DNA from: Bacteroidota bacterium
GTDB lineage: Bacteria; Bacteroidota; Bacteroidia; Chitinophagales; Chitinophagaceae
DNA length: 43,051 bases
Assembly (NCBI GenBank): GCA_029560415.1
Contig: JAKQKY010000324.1
Coordinates: 1-43,051 of the forward strand
Direction of reading: 5' to 3'
How positions within the stretch are numbered: position 1 is the first letter of the stretch; each line of letters opens with the position of its first letter. Below the pieces are notes generated by a model. The model was given only the letters and a program-made list of their open reading frames with translations, made no database searches and was not told where the DNA came from. Made by a program: the position numbers and the translations under genes. Below, one piece after another: positions 27,211 through 35,483 of this stretch.

Positions 27211-29949
27211 ATGAAAGAACGTGTCTACCGTATTTTAAACATCAAATTTTCCGAATCGAGCCAGGTATTTGATCTACTTACGGTGCAGTTCTTCATCGGC
27301 TTGGCCAACGCCCTTGTAAATATCATTGCCTTTACCCTGTTTATTTACAATTTTCCTATTCATTCATTACCGGTTGTTTACCTGGTGATTGCAGGCTTAT
27401 TGATCCTTTTGAACATTTTTTACGAATGGCTCGAACACCGGTTTTCCCCCCTGGCCTTATTGAAATATATTATCGTCTTTGCCGCCGGTCTGCTGGTTTT
27501 GTTATGGTGGGGAGTTTCATTTTGGGATAAAAACACATTTATTTTCATACTCCTGGTCGCCAGTGTATTGATTTACATGATCACAGGCTATGCTTTTTGG
27601 GGACTGGTTTCTTTGTTGTTTAATGTACGGGAAAGCAGGAGGGTGTTCTCTATTGTTGGCTCGGGCGATATTCCTGCCAAACTGATCGGTTATATCGCCG
27701 GTCCGTTATTGATCCCATTTGTGGGCATCAATAACTTGTTATGGCTGGCTGTCATTTCCCTGGTTACCGGTTTCTTCCTGTTTAGCCGTTTCATCCGTAA
27801 AAAAAGCTGGGATTCGCTCAAAATGAAATCACATGATCATGCACATCATGAGCATCACATTGGCAAACGCCAGGGACTGGTTAGTTTTTTCTTTAAGAAT
27901 AAATTGATTTTTGCGATATCCTTGTTGTCTGTGTTGAGCTACAATGTTTTCGTGCTCATCGACTTCACATTCATATCCCAGGTAAAGCTTCGTTTCGAGA
28001 ATATTTCCGACCTCGCTGCCTATATCGCCATCTTCTTTGCATTTGGAAGGTTGATCGCCCTAACCTTTAAATTGATCTTTACCAGCCGGGTAATAGAACG
28101 ATTGGGTGTGGTATCAAGTTTATTCATTACCCCGGTTGCCCTGTTCCTGTTTTGTTTATTGTTTTTCCTGTTCCGTGATCATTCAAATTATAACCTCTTC
28201 ATTTTTGGCCTCATGGCCATGCTTACCGAAGTACTCAGGTCTACCATGCAGGAACCTGTTTTCTTTATTCTGTTTCAACCCCTGAAAGAAAACCTTCGGT
28301 TGAAAGGGCATATCATCTCAAAAGGGTACATGTATCCACCTTCGTTGATCATTGTGGGCCTGTCCCTTTTATTTTGTTACAACACTGGTATCGAATTAAC
28401 CATTCATTTGGCCATCAAAGTGGTATTGATCAATTTATGCATCTGGGCAGCCATCATATTTTTGATCAGGCGCACCTATCTTAATACAGTACACGCATCT
28501 ATCCAGAAAGGTATATTCAGCAGTGATGATATCTATATAACCGATCAGCGTACAAATGAGATCCTCCTGAATAAAATAAATACAGGTGGTAAAATTGAAG
28601 TGATCTATGCACTAAATCTCCTTGAAAAATCGGGCTATGCCAATTTCACCGAAATGCTCGAAATGCAACTGGCCGAAGGAAAAGATGTGGAAGTGAAGAA
28701 GTATGCGCTCGACAGGCTTGAAGTAAAAGGCAATACCCGAACTACTCTTTTGCACGACCTGCTGAAACAGGAAGCCGATATTGAATTACAACAGAAAGTC
28801 GTTGGCCTTCTATGTAAGTATGATCCGGCATACCTGAAAAAAGCTTCTGAGAATATTGCTTCACATGATTACAGCATCCGGAAGATCATTGTTATCAACC
28901 TGCTCAATCAACGGGAATTTAATTATCTTTTCAGGGCCGGCAGTGAGATCAATAACCTGCTTCGTTCACCCGATCCCGTAGAAAGAGAACTCGCCATCGA
29001 GATCATCAGCGAACTCAAACATGTTCAGTTTTCAAATGCCATTGAAACATTGATCAACGATCCGGAACTTTCAGTAAAGCGCCAGGCAATCAATGCAGCC
29101 TGTAAGCTGAATATAGAATCCTTGTTACCTGTTGTGATCAGGCATCTTGATATTCCTACCGAAAAGAATATCGTGTTAAAGGGATTGCAATTATATGGGG
29201 ATAATCTTTTTGAAGACATGAACCGAAACCCGGCTATGTTTTCCGATAAATACGTAGCCGAATTTGTAAAGATCGCCGGAAGGGTGAAAGGGCGCTTTTC
29301 TACATCTTACCTCATTTCGAAACTCGATACTGATGCGCATTTGAAAGATAAAGTAGTACACGCTTTATGGATCAAAGAATATGAACCTGTCAACGTTGCG
29401 GATAAGGAATCTTTCAGTGTGCTGCTACACCATTACCTGCGAACCAGCCTCGAAAAAGTGGATGATTATGCACAGGTGCCGCTGGGTAATGATGCCGACC
29501 TGATCAAACGATCGATTCGCAATGAAATAAAATACGACCTGGCCACTTCTTTAAAGATCTGCAGCCTGTTGTTCCGTAAAAAAGAGATCAACCGTATTTT
29601 AGAATTGATGGAGATCGATAACCACGATAAGTTATATAACGCAATGGAGATGCTGGAGTTGTTGCTACCGAAAAAAATATCCAAAGACCTGATCTTCCTG
29701 TTTGATTTCATACTGGATCCCGAACATACCAAAAAATTACCCGTAAAAAGAGAGATACAACATTTCTATAATAAAGTTATTTTTAATGAACCGAAACTGT
29801 ACAATGCCTGGACGAAAGCCGTATGCGTATACTGTTCCTGGAGAAACCACGACCAGGATATTATGCAGAAATTAAAAAGCCAGGCACCATCAGATGAACA
29901 CTACCTGGTTAAAGAAACAACTGCCTTTGTTTTGAACACTATAAAATAA
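27211..29949 (+). CDS. NTT/MFS-like transporter fused to HEAT-repeat-like region
   Basis: 912 residues. The first about 430 contain 12 hydrophobic helices (from VQFFIGLANALVNIIAFTLF to LINLCIWAAIIFLIRR), a transporter of MFS fold. The segment RRVFSIVGSGDIPAKLIGYIAGPLL after helix 4 resembles the signature of Npt1/Npt2 (ATP/ADP translocase, NTT) proteins. A His-rich cytoplasmic loop (HDHAHHEHH) follows helix 6. Residues about 440-900 are alpha-helical repeats of HEAT type (EVIYALNLLEKSG..., DVEVKKYALDRLE..., DPVERELAIEIISELK...). Free-living bacteria are known to carry NTT-HEAT fusions, some also fused to a cyclic-nucleotide-binding domain. Here that domain is a separate gene 5 nt downstream. 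Substrate unknown; nucleotide exchange is a guess by family. Confidence 0.8.
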   Translation: MKERVYRILNIKFSESSQVFDLLTVQFFIGLANALVNIIAFTLFIYNFPIHSLPVVYLVIAGLLILLNIFYEWLEHRFSPLALLKYIIVFAAGLLVLLWWGVSFWDKNTFIFILLVASVLIYMITGYAFWGLVSLLFNVRESRRVFSIVGSGDIPAKLIGYIAGPLLIPFVGINNLLWLAVISLVTGFFLFSRFIRKKSWDSLKMKSHDHAHHEHHIGKRQGLVSFFFKNKLIFAISLLSVLSYNVFVLIDFTFISQVKLRFENISDLAAYIAIFFAFGRLIALTFKLIFTSRVIERLGVVSSLFITPVALFLFCLLFFLFRDHSNYNLFIFGLMAMLTEVLRSTMQEPVFFILFQPLKENLRLKGHIISKGYMYPPSLIIVGLSLLFCYNTGIELTIHLAIKVVLINLCIWAAIIFLIRRTYLNTVHASIQKGIFSSDDIYITDQRTNEILLNKINTGGKIEVIYALNLLEKSGYANFTEMLEMQLAEGKDVEVKKYALDRLEVKGNTRTTLLHDLLKQEADIELQQKVVGLLCKYDPAYLKKASENIASHDYSIRKIIVINLLNQREFNYLFRAGSEINNLLRSPDPVERELAIEIISELKHVQFSNAIETLINDPELSVKRQAINAACKLNIESLLPVVIRHLDIPTEKNIVLKGLQLYGDNLFEDMNRNPAMFSDKYVAEFVKIAGRVKGRFSTSYLISKLDTDAHLKDKVVHALWIKEYEPVNVADKESFSVLLHHYLRTSLEKVDDYAQVPLGNDADLIKRSIRNEIKYDLATSLKICSLLFRKKEINRILELMEIDNHDKLYNAMEMLELLLPKKISKDLIFLFDFILDPEHTKKLPVKREIQHFYNKVIFNEPKLYNAWTKAVCVYCSWRNHDQDIMQKLKSQAPSDEHYLVKETTAFVLNTIK

Positions 29950-29954
29950 TTCAT

Positions 29955-30395
29955 ATGCTTATCGTAGAAAAAATATTGCTGCTAAAAAATTCAGATATAT
30001 TTAAAAACTGCAGTGAGGTAGACCTGATCGAGATCGCATCGATCTGTGAAGAAAAACAGGTTGATAAGAATGTGACGCTCTTTAAAAAAGGGGATGCAGG
30101 AAACTGCATGTATTTTATTTATTCAGGTTCCGTTTCCATTCATGATGAGGAACACCAGTTGGCAGTGCTCGCAGAGAATGAAATATTTGGTGAACTATCG
30201 TTGCTTGATTCTGAAGCCCGTTCTGCAAGTGCTACAACACTTACGGACAGCATTTTTCTAAAAATAGAACAGGAGGCATTTTACGATGTAGTGGCGGTGA
30301 ATACCGATATCCTGAAAGGGATCATGCGTACTTTGTGCAGGAGGTTAAGGGAGCAGGATAGGGTAACGGTTGAAATGAAAAAGAAAGTTTCATAG
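29955..30395 (+). CDS. Stand-alone cyclic nucleotide-binding domain protein
   Basis: A 146-residue CNB domain with no DNA-binding part. The beta barrel (VDKNVTLFKKGDAGNCMYFIYSGSVSIHD) is followed by the phosphate-binding cassette FGELSLLDSEARSASATT, with the conserved Gly79-Glu80 for ribose and Arg89 for the phosphate. Both key residues are present, so it can plausibly bind cAMP or cGMP. The C-terminal helix (ILKGIMRTLCRRLREQD) is the usual lid. Its start lies 5 nt after the stop of the transporter-HEAT gene, so it is almost certainly co-expressed with it and may be its regulatory subunit. It is not a CRP-type regulator, since no helix-turn-helix follows. Confidence 0.9.
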   Translation: MLIVEKILLLKNSDIFKNCSEVDLIEIASICEEKQVDKNVTLFKKGDAGNCMYFIYSGSVSIHDEEHQLAVLAENEIFGELSLLDSEARSASATTLTDSIFLKIEQEAFYDVVAVNTDILKGIMRTLCRRLREQDRVTVEMKKKVS

Positions 30396-30974
30396 TCACC
30401 TGAGCAAACCGGCCAGGTTTGTCTTTTTTACAGGATCCCTTAATTCCCGGGATGATCTTGTATGATATTGATGATTCTCCAGGAAGAGAATCTGTAATTT
30501 TTTCCAGTCTTCTTCATCAGTGATCACACCATAATGAAAGAATTCTTCTTTTAAGTGTGAAGCGATCTCTTTGAAATCATTCCTGCCGAGGTAATCAAGG
30601 TCGGCATCACAGATGATCTCCTGTAATAAGCCAACTGGTTGTTGTGGAATTTTAGTGGCCATGATGAGGTCAACTACCTGTTGCTTGTCTTTAGGGCTGA
30701 AATGAAACTGCAGGGCATCTTTTAAAAAAATATCACAACCTTTTTTTTCATGTTCATTGTAGGTTTCAAGGAAACCCGTATCATGATAAAGTGCCGCAAC
30801 TTTTAACAGGAACATCGCATGTTTGTCGGTAACACCTTCGGCCCGGGCAATTCTTTCCGATTGATGTAAAACATCCACTGTGTGGGCTTTGCAATGATAC
30901 AGCATGTACGGATCAAGTCCGTTCAACTTCAAGAGCACCAGTTGCTGTATTTTATCAAATTCAGTGCCGGCCAT
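30396..30974 (-). CDS. HD domain phosphohydrolase
   Basis: A 192-residue cytoplasmic metal-dependent phosphohydrolase. The ligands of the HD fold are visible in order: His31 (CKAHTVDVL), His64-Asp65 (ALYHDTGF), His75 (YNEHEKKG) and the Asp of CDADLDYLG near 125. Such proteins cleave nucleotides, cyclic nucleotides or other phosphate esters. Its stop codon abuts the stop of the CNB protein with no base between them, so the two genes converge without room for a terminator and their transcripts must overlap. The pairing with a CNB protein makes a nucleotide substrate attractive, but this is inference. Confidence 0.88.
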   Translation of the reverse strand: MAGTEFDKIQQLVLLKLNGLDPYMLYHCKAHTVDVLHQSERIARAEGVTDKHAMFLLKVAALYHDTGFLETYNEHEKKGCDIFLKDALQFHFSPKDKQQVVDLIMATKIPQQPVGLLQEIICDADLDYLGRNDFKEIASHLKEEFFHYGVITDEEDWKKLQILFLENHQYHTRSSRELRDPVKKTNLAGLLR

Positions 30975-31181
30975 CGGGGTATGGTTGTTTGCTTATACTA
31001 ATATAATTAAAATAACATTACTTGTATACTTCCTTATTATATACGTTGAAACAGGCAAAAGGTTTGAATTTGGCTGTTAATAACCGGATGTTTCAATTAA
31101 GTTTCCCGAGCATTCCCGTAAACGGGATTTATACTAACTTAGATAATAATCATTTTGTACTATTAAATGGCTGCGAGTTTA
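30975..31181. other. Intergenic region between HD gene and repeat copy B
   Basis: The first 207 bp of the 474-bp gap before the SDR gene. It contains a short GC-rich dyad (CCCGTAAACGGG, 31114-31125) and otherwise AT-rich DNA. The short plus-strand frame at 31022-31213 runs into the repeat and has no family resemblance, so I do not call it. Confidence 0.4.
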
Positions 31182-31372
31182 TTTTCAGGGAACTGAAGTT
31201 GAAGCTACAGTAGTGCAAAAGCTTAATCAGGGCTCCATCCCGAAAAAGGATGTAATTTTTTCGGGGCTCTTTTTTTGCGGAACGTCCCGATGAGCGAAGC
31301 GATTTCGGGAGTACTTTTTTTGCTTGCCCCGACGAGCGAAGCGGAACTCGGGGGAGAAGCAAAAAAGTAAAA
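31182..31372. repeat. Intergenic modular repeat, copy B (two hairpin modules)
   Basis: The 96-bp core (31182-31277) is 93/96 identical to copy C at 32184-32279, by hand alignment. It contains the stem CCCGAAAAA (31239-31247) and TTTTTCGGG (31257-31265), then seven Ts, a good rho-independent terminator. Two hairpin modules follow: TCCCGA...TCGGGA (31285-31310) and CCCCGA...TCGGGG (31327-31353), both enclosing GAGCGAAGCG. The element ends in GCAAAAAAGTAAAA. It lies upstream of the SDR gene. Confidence 0.85.
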
Positions 31373-31448
31373 GTAAAATAACAAAAGGGTTTCAATGATA
31401 TATTGATGGTTAAGATTATTCAATTTTACAACTTATTTAAACATTATT

Positions 31449-32138
31449 ATGAAAACTGCCATCATAACAGGAGCATCCGGAAATATGGGACAAGCCATGG
31501 TAACCAAATTCCTTTCAGCCGGTTACCGGGTAATTGGAACAGCCCTGCCACATGAAGCAGCTTCACCTGCCAGCGATGACAGATTGTATGAAGTAATACC
31601 GGTAAACCTGGAAGTGGAATCGGATGCGGAAACATTTATGAAGTCTGTAATAGAAAAGCATGGAACAGTGGATGTACTTATCTGTACAGTAGGTGGATTT
31701 GCCATGGGTGATATTGCTAAAACAGCTTCAGCAGATATCCTCAAACAATATAAACTCAATTTCGAAACGGCCTACCATGTAGCCCGCCCGGCCTTTGCTC
31801 AAATGATGAAGCAAGAAGCAGGTCGTATATTCCTGGTTGGCTCACGGCCTGGGCTAAACGCAAAATCGGGAAAGGGTATGGTCGCATACAGCCTCGCTAA
31901 ATCACTCATCTTTCACCTGGCCGATTTGTTGAATGGAGAAGCAGGGCATAGCAATGTAGTCACCAGCGTATTGGTTCCCAGTACCATTGATACGCCGCAA
32001 AACCGCAAGTCGATGCCCGATGCCGATTTCAGCACCTGGGTGCAGCCCGGCGCTATCGCCGATACGGTTTATTTCTATTGTACCTATGAGGCAGCCGCCA
32101 TCAGGGAGCCTCTGATTAAATTATATAATCAAGCCTGA
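31449..32138 (+). CDS. SDR family NAD(P)-dependent oxidoreductase
   Basis: A 229-residue classical short-chain dehydrogenase/reductase, slightly short. The dinucleotide-binding motif is TGASGNMG at residues 7-14. The middle motif is TVGG where NNAG is usual. The catalytic Ser132 (LVGSRPG), Tyr147 and Lys151 (YSLAK) are in place. The C-terminal part (SVLVPSTIDTPQNRKSMPDADFSTWVQPGAIADTVYFY) matches the group related to dihydropteridine reductase-like and Bacteroidota SDRs. Substrate unknown. The gene is framed by two direct copies of the intergenic repeat, so it stands as a single-gene cassette. Confidence 0.92.
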   Translation: MKTAIITGASGNMGQAMVTKFLSAGYRVIGTALPHEAASPASDDRLYEVIPVNLEVESDAETFMKSVIEKHGTVDVLICTVGGFAMGDIAKTASADILKQYKLNFETAYHVARPAFAQMMKQEAGRIFLVGSRPGLNAKSGKGMVAYSLAKSLIFHLADLLNGEAGHSNVVTSVLVPSTIDTPQNRKSMPDADFSTWVQPGAIADTVYFYCTYEAAAIREPLIKLYNQA

Positions 32139-32183
32139 TACTAAATAATAGATCGTATTTTTTATAAAGGAGTTTCAAATTCG

Positions 32184-32310
32184 TTTTCAGGGAACTGTAG
32201 TTGAAGCTACAGTAGTGCAAAAGCTTAATCAGGGCTCACTCCCGAAAAAGGATGTAATTTTTTCGGGGCTCTTTTTTTGTTACTTTTTTGGAGAAGCAAA
32301 AAAGTAAAAG
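32184..32310. repeat. Intergenic modular repeat, copy C (no hairpin module)
   Basis: The same 96-bp core as copy B in the same orientation, with the CCCGAAAAA/TTTTTCGGG stem and T-run. After it only the outer arms remain, ACTTTTTTG (32282-32290) and CAAAAAAGT (32297-32305): the CCCCGA...TCGGGG module found in copies A and B is missing. It lies downstream of the SDR gene and probably terminates it. Confidence 0.85.
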
Positions 32311-32393
32311 AGAAATTGATAAAGAAGTTATAAACATGCGTGTTGTTTTTGTAAAAATTAATACTGCAACACTAAATATGAATGAAAATGTTT

Positions 32394-33791
32394 TTACGGA
32401 TCACGCTGATACACGGTGATCCAGTTGGCATGACAGAAAGGTTGCCAGGGAACAGCAGCCAGGTTCACCGTTGAATCTACCAATGGCCGTGGAGGTTGCC
32501 GGTTTATACTCACCTGACCGATGGCATAGACCTCTGCATTTGGAATTCCCTTTTTATTAAAATCATTTTTCAATCGCTGTGCATATTGCCAGATGATATC
32601 AGGACTGCCTGAAAGCCACATCATATGTGCTTTGGAGAATATCCGCGATGGTTCGATTGTCCAGGTTTTACCACTCGATGGATCCTTTACCTTAAAATGC
32701 ACGGTGCCACTTTTGGTACGCATCATCATCTTCCAACCCATGCGATAACCTTCTTCGGTCCAGAATACATGACCAGGGTAAAACCATGACCGCACCGGCA
32801 GGTAGAGTTGAAAAAGAAAATACAGGCACAGGAATATGCTGATTGTTTTTCTGCCCGAAACAAGGGTCGTATTTATTTTCGGGTACAGGTTATTGTTAGA
32901 TTCCTGTGAAAAAAATATCCTCCGGATTGATTGGGGATCAAAGAAAAAGATTGCCAGCGAAATAGACAGGTAAGGAAATATGCCAATGCCGAATGTGAAT
33001 GAGTTGAACAGGTGGAAAATGCAAAAAAGGATGAAGGCAACCTTCCGGGTCTTTTTCCAGAGCAGCAGGGGAACGATCAGGAGATCGAATAAAATGCCGG
33101 TATAGGCGATCAATACCGGGAACCATGCCTGCCCATATAATATTCCATATACCCGGTGCATGCTGAGCCTTGAAAAGCGGATCATGAGGAATTTACCCGA
33201 GAGCCAGTCTGCATCCAGCTTACTAATGGCTGCGAAAAAAAATACAATAGCTACCTGCGCTATAAAGATCCAGGTGCACCAGGCGGGGCAGGTATTCGTT
33301 GGCGTTATACGGCCTCTCCGGGCATCCACTGAACGAAAACCATGGGCAGGTACCAGCACCATGAACCAGCAAAGCAACAAGACAAGATAGTGGTGATTGT
33401 TGTAATCTGATTTTTGCATCAGGTATAAAATGCTCCACATAGCAGCAAAAGCAGCGGCGCAGAAACGGTACCAGGCACCCAGCAGGATTCCCAGTGCCAA
33501 TACAGCCATTAATGCAACATACCAATACATACCGTTGCCGGGTAGGGGCTGCAGGAAATCGAAACCGATAAAGTTGAATGTAAAGGGCGGCGCAATATAA
33601 TTTTTATACACAGAGCCATTCAACAGGCTGGCAATAGAATGATACAGCAAAAGGAATCCAAAACATATACGGAAAAGAATCAATCCACTGTTGTCGATGG
33701 GAATAAATAACCCCTCCCATAACTTTCCTGCGGGATATGATCTATCCTGCATACCTGGAAAAAGTTTTTGTTCCATGGATGTTCCGGGCAT
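32394..33791 (-). CDS. HTTM domain (gamma-carboxylase-like) membrane protein
   Basis: 465 residues (460 if the ATG at 33776 is used). The first about 300 form the multi-helix HTTM domain shared with vitamin K-dependent gamma-glutamyl carboxylase: LILFRICFGFLLLYHSIASLL, YLMQKSDYNNHHYLVLLLCWFMVLVPA, FFFAAISKLDADWLSGKFLM and LFCIFHLFNSFTFGIGIFPYLSI are characteristic. The Lys in SKLDADW falls where the vertebrate carboxylase has its catalytic base (Lys218 in human GGCX). The C-terminal about 120 residues (SGTVHFKVKDPSSGKTWTIEPSRIF) form a soluble beta domain. Bacterial members are of unknown function. It is followed on the same strand by no close gene. Confidence 0.85.
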   Translation of the reverse strand: MPGTSMEQKLFPGMQDRSYPAGKLWEGLFIPIDNSGLILFRICFGFLLLYHSIASLLNGSVYKNYIAPPFTFNFIGFDFLQPLPGNGMYWYVALMAVLALGILLGAWYRFCAAAFAAMWSILYLMQKSDYNNHHYLVLLLCWFMVLVPAHGFRSVDARRGRITPTNTCPAWCTWIFIAQVAIVFFFAAISKLDADWLSGKFLMIRFSRLSMHRVYGILYGQAWFPVLIAYTGILFDLLIVPLLLWKKTRKVAFILFCIFHLFNSFTFGIGIFPYLSISLAIFFFDPQSIRRIFFSQESNNNLYPKINTTLVSGRKTISIFLCLYFLFQLYLPVRSWFYPGHVFWTEEGYRMGWKMMMRTKSGTVHFKVKDPSSGKTWTIEPSRIFSKAHMMWLSGSPDIIWQYAQRLKNDFNKKGIPNAEVYAIGQVSINRQPPRPLVDSTVNLAAVPWQPFCHANWITVYQRDP

Positions 33792-33848
33792 GTTTATCGC
33801 AGTTAAAGGGGCGCTTTTTCAAAGTTGGCCATTTTATTTAAAATGCCG

Positions 33849-35225
33849 TCACTTCTTTTTTGTTTTCAGGTATTCAAGCGCTTTCAACAGTACCGGGTCC
33901 CGCTTTTGAATGTAATCTGACAGGGTTTGTTTTACTTCGATGTCTGGCTTGATGCCATATCCAACAAATTCCCTGCCATCGGGGTAAGTGTCTTTTTTAG
34001 TGCAAACCCTTGCCAGGCCACCTCCCGGCAGATCGAACAGGTAAGGCTGACCGGTACTGCCAAAACTATTGGTGCCTATCTTCGTCATGTGTTTCTGATT
34101 GTCGGCAAAGATCAAAAAATCTTCTGCAGCCGATGCAGTATTATGTCCGAGCAATATTACCGTTGGCACTACGATCCGTGGTGCGTTGAGTTTGATCGTA
34201 TCCGGTGAATAATCAAAATGATAATAATATTGATCAAGGTAAGAAAGCATAGATTTCTTTTGCCATTCATTATTCAGGGTGTCGGCTGCTTTAGTGTATT
34301 TTCCCCAGGCTTTAAAGGAAGGGATGTGTTGCCTGCTCATGTAACGTGAGCCATAAAGCACTTTATCATGGGTGAGGTATTGCATGATCTCTGAACCAAC
34401 GTTGGTGCTGCCGCCGCCATTGTACCTGAGATCAATGATGAGTGATTTTGCCTTATAAAGTTCAGGTAAAATATTTGTGAACAGGGTGTCGATCTTTGGA
34501 TCGCCAAAAGAGTTTAAGGCAACATAGGCCACTTGCCCGTCATACCATTTAAAATCGAGTAGTTCACGGTCTTTCTCAAAATCGGGATACACTTCTTTCT
34601 CCGTTGTTCGGGTATGTGCCAGGTTTAGTTTGATTACATCCCCCTTCGGCCGCTTGATGCTGATGTGAAATGAATCGCCTGGAAGTCCCTGCAATAAACG
34701 GTTAATGCTCCAGTCTTCTAAAACATAATCTGTAGATGAGGAGATATAAGGCGCCACCTGTTCATTGATATAGCTTCGGGTAGGCATTCCGTTTACTTCG
34801 ATCACTTCACTGCCCAGGGGTACTTCATCTTTCTTACTCAGGTTGGTACGCACAATGATCGCCTTGCCATCAATATTTTCAATAAAAAACCTGTACTCCC
34901 CAAACATGGTGGTCATGGTTTCATATGCGGCACCCTGTGGCATATATACATTCGTATGGCCGTCTTTTAATAAGGCACAGAATTTCTGCAATTCCCGGTA
35001 ATACTGGTAATCATTTTCTGTTTGCTGTACGATGGGAATGAGGGCTCGAAAGCTGCTGTCCCAGGCTCTCCGGTTTACTTTATCTAAATAAATGAAATTG
35101 TAATTCACTTCCTGCCAGAATTTCGACAGGCCATATACTTTATCTGCTGCAGATAAAGTTTTGGGCATCTGTGCATTTGCACTTACTGTATAAAACAATC
35201 CAAAGACAAACATTAATCTTTTCAT
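33849..35225 (-). CDS. Secreted S41 family (tricorn-like) peptidase
   Basis: 458 residues with signal peptide (MKRLMFVFGLFYTVSANAQ). The N-terminal helical part (KFWQEVNYNFIYLDKVNRRAWDS) is the usual beginning of this group. A catalytic-type His lies in CALLKDGHTNVY. A PDZ-like segment follows (VPLGSEVIEVNGMPTRSYI). The S41 core has YVALNSFGD, SLIIDLRYNGGGSTNVG, the nucleophile Ser in GHNTASAAEDFLIF, and GTNSFGSTGQPYLFDLPGGG. The C-terminus GIKPDIEVKQTLSDYIQKRDPVLLKALEYL is typical. It is probably periplasmic or surface-located and degrades peptides. It has no gene partner; the next gene on this strand starts 57 nt after its stop. Confidence 0.92.
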   Translation of the reverse strand: MKRLMFVFGLFYTVSANAQMPKTLSAADKVYGLSKFWQEVNYNFIYLDKVNRRAWDSSFRALIPIVQQTENDYQYYRELQKFCALLKDGHTNVYMPQGAAYETMTTMFGEYRFFIENIDGKAIIVRTNLSKKDEVPLGSEVIEVNGMPTRSYINEQVAPYISSSTDYVLEDWSINRLLQGLPGDSFHISIKRPKGDVIKLNLAHTRTTEKEVYPDFEKDRELLDFKWYDGQVAYVALNSFGDPKIDTLFTNILPELYKAKSLIIDLRYNGGGSTNVGSEIMQYLTHDKVLYGSRYMSRQHIPSFKAWGKYTKAADTLNNEWQKKSMLSYLDQYYYHFDYSPDTIKLNAPRIVVPTVILLGHNTASAAEDFLIFADNQKHMTKIGTNSFGSTGQPYLFDLPGGGLARVCTKKDTYPDGREFVGYGIKPDIEVKQTLSDYIQKRDPVLLKALEYLKTKKK

Positions 35226-35483
35226 TCCGTAATTTTTATGCGATGTTGAAAGTAAATTTTATGCATTAGATAGCCGGTACCGGCGTTTCCAGGGCAATAT
35301 TCATTGTGATATCATTATTTCCTTTTATGCATAATTGATAATAAAGATATTGACTGAAATAATATTTTTTCCACAAATTTATTCGATGGCATCTTATTTG
35401 GTATAAATGGTTGAAATCAATATCAACAGCCTATTACAGAATGCTACCTATTGCAAGATTTCTTCAAACATAAACACTCAGAT

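Noticed and set aside
31022..31213. Small gene of 63 codons upstream of the SDR gene
   Set aside because: Starts from a TTG, ends inside the repeat and shows no family pattern.
31150..31423. Minus-strand frames across repeat copy B (RVPLRSSGQAKK-type peptides)
   Set aside because: They are translations of the repeat's hairpins, and similar peptides are commonly misannotated as proteins. The same applies to the frame at 5307-5501 over copy A.
35273..35284. Perfect palindrome GCCGGTACCGGC between S41 and DUF4382 genes
   Set aside because: Only 12 bp, no T-run and no second copy seen; could be chance or a restriction-type site, too little to call a feature.
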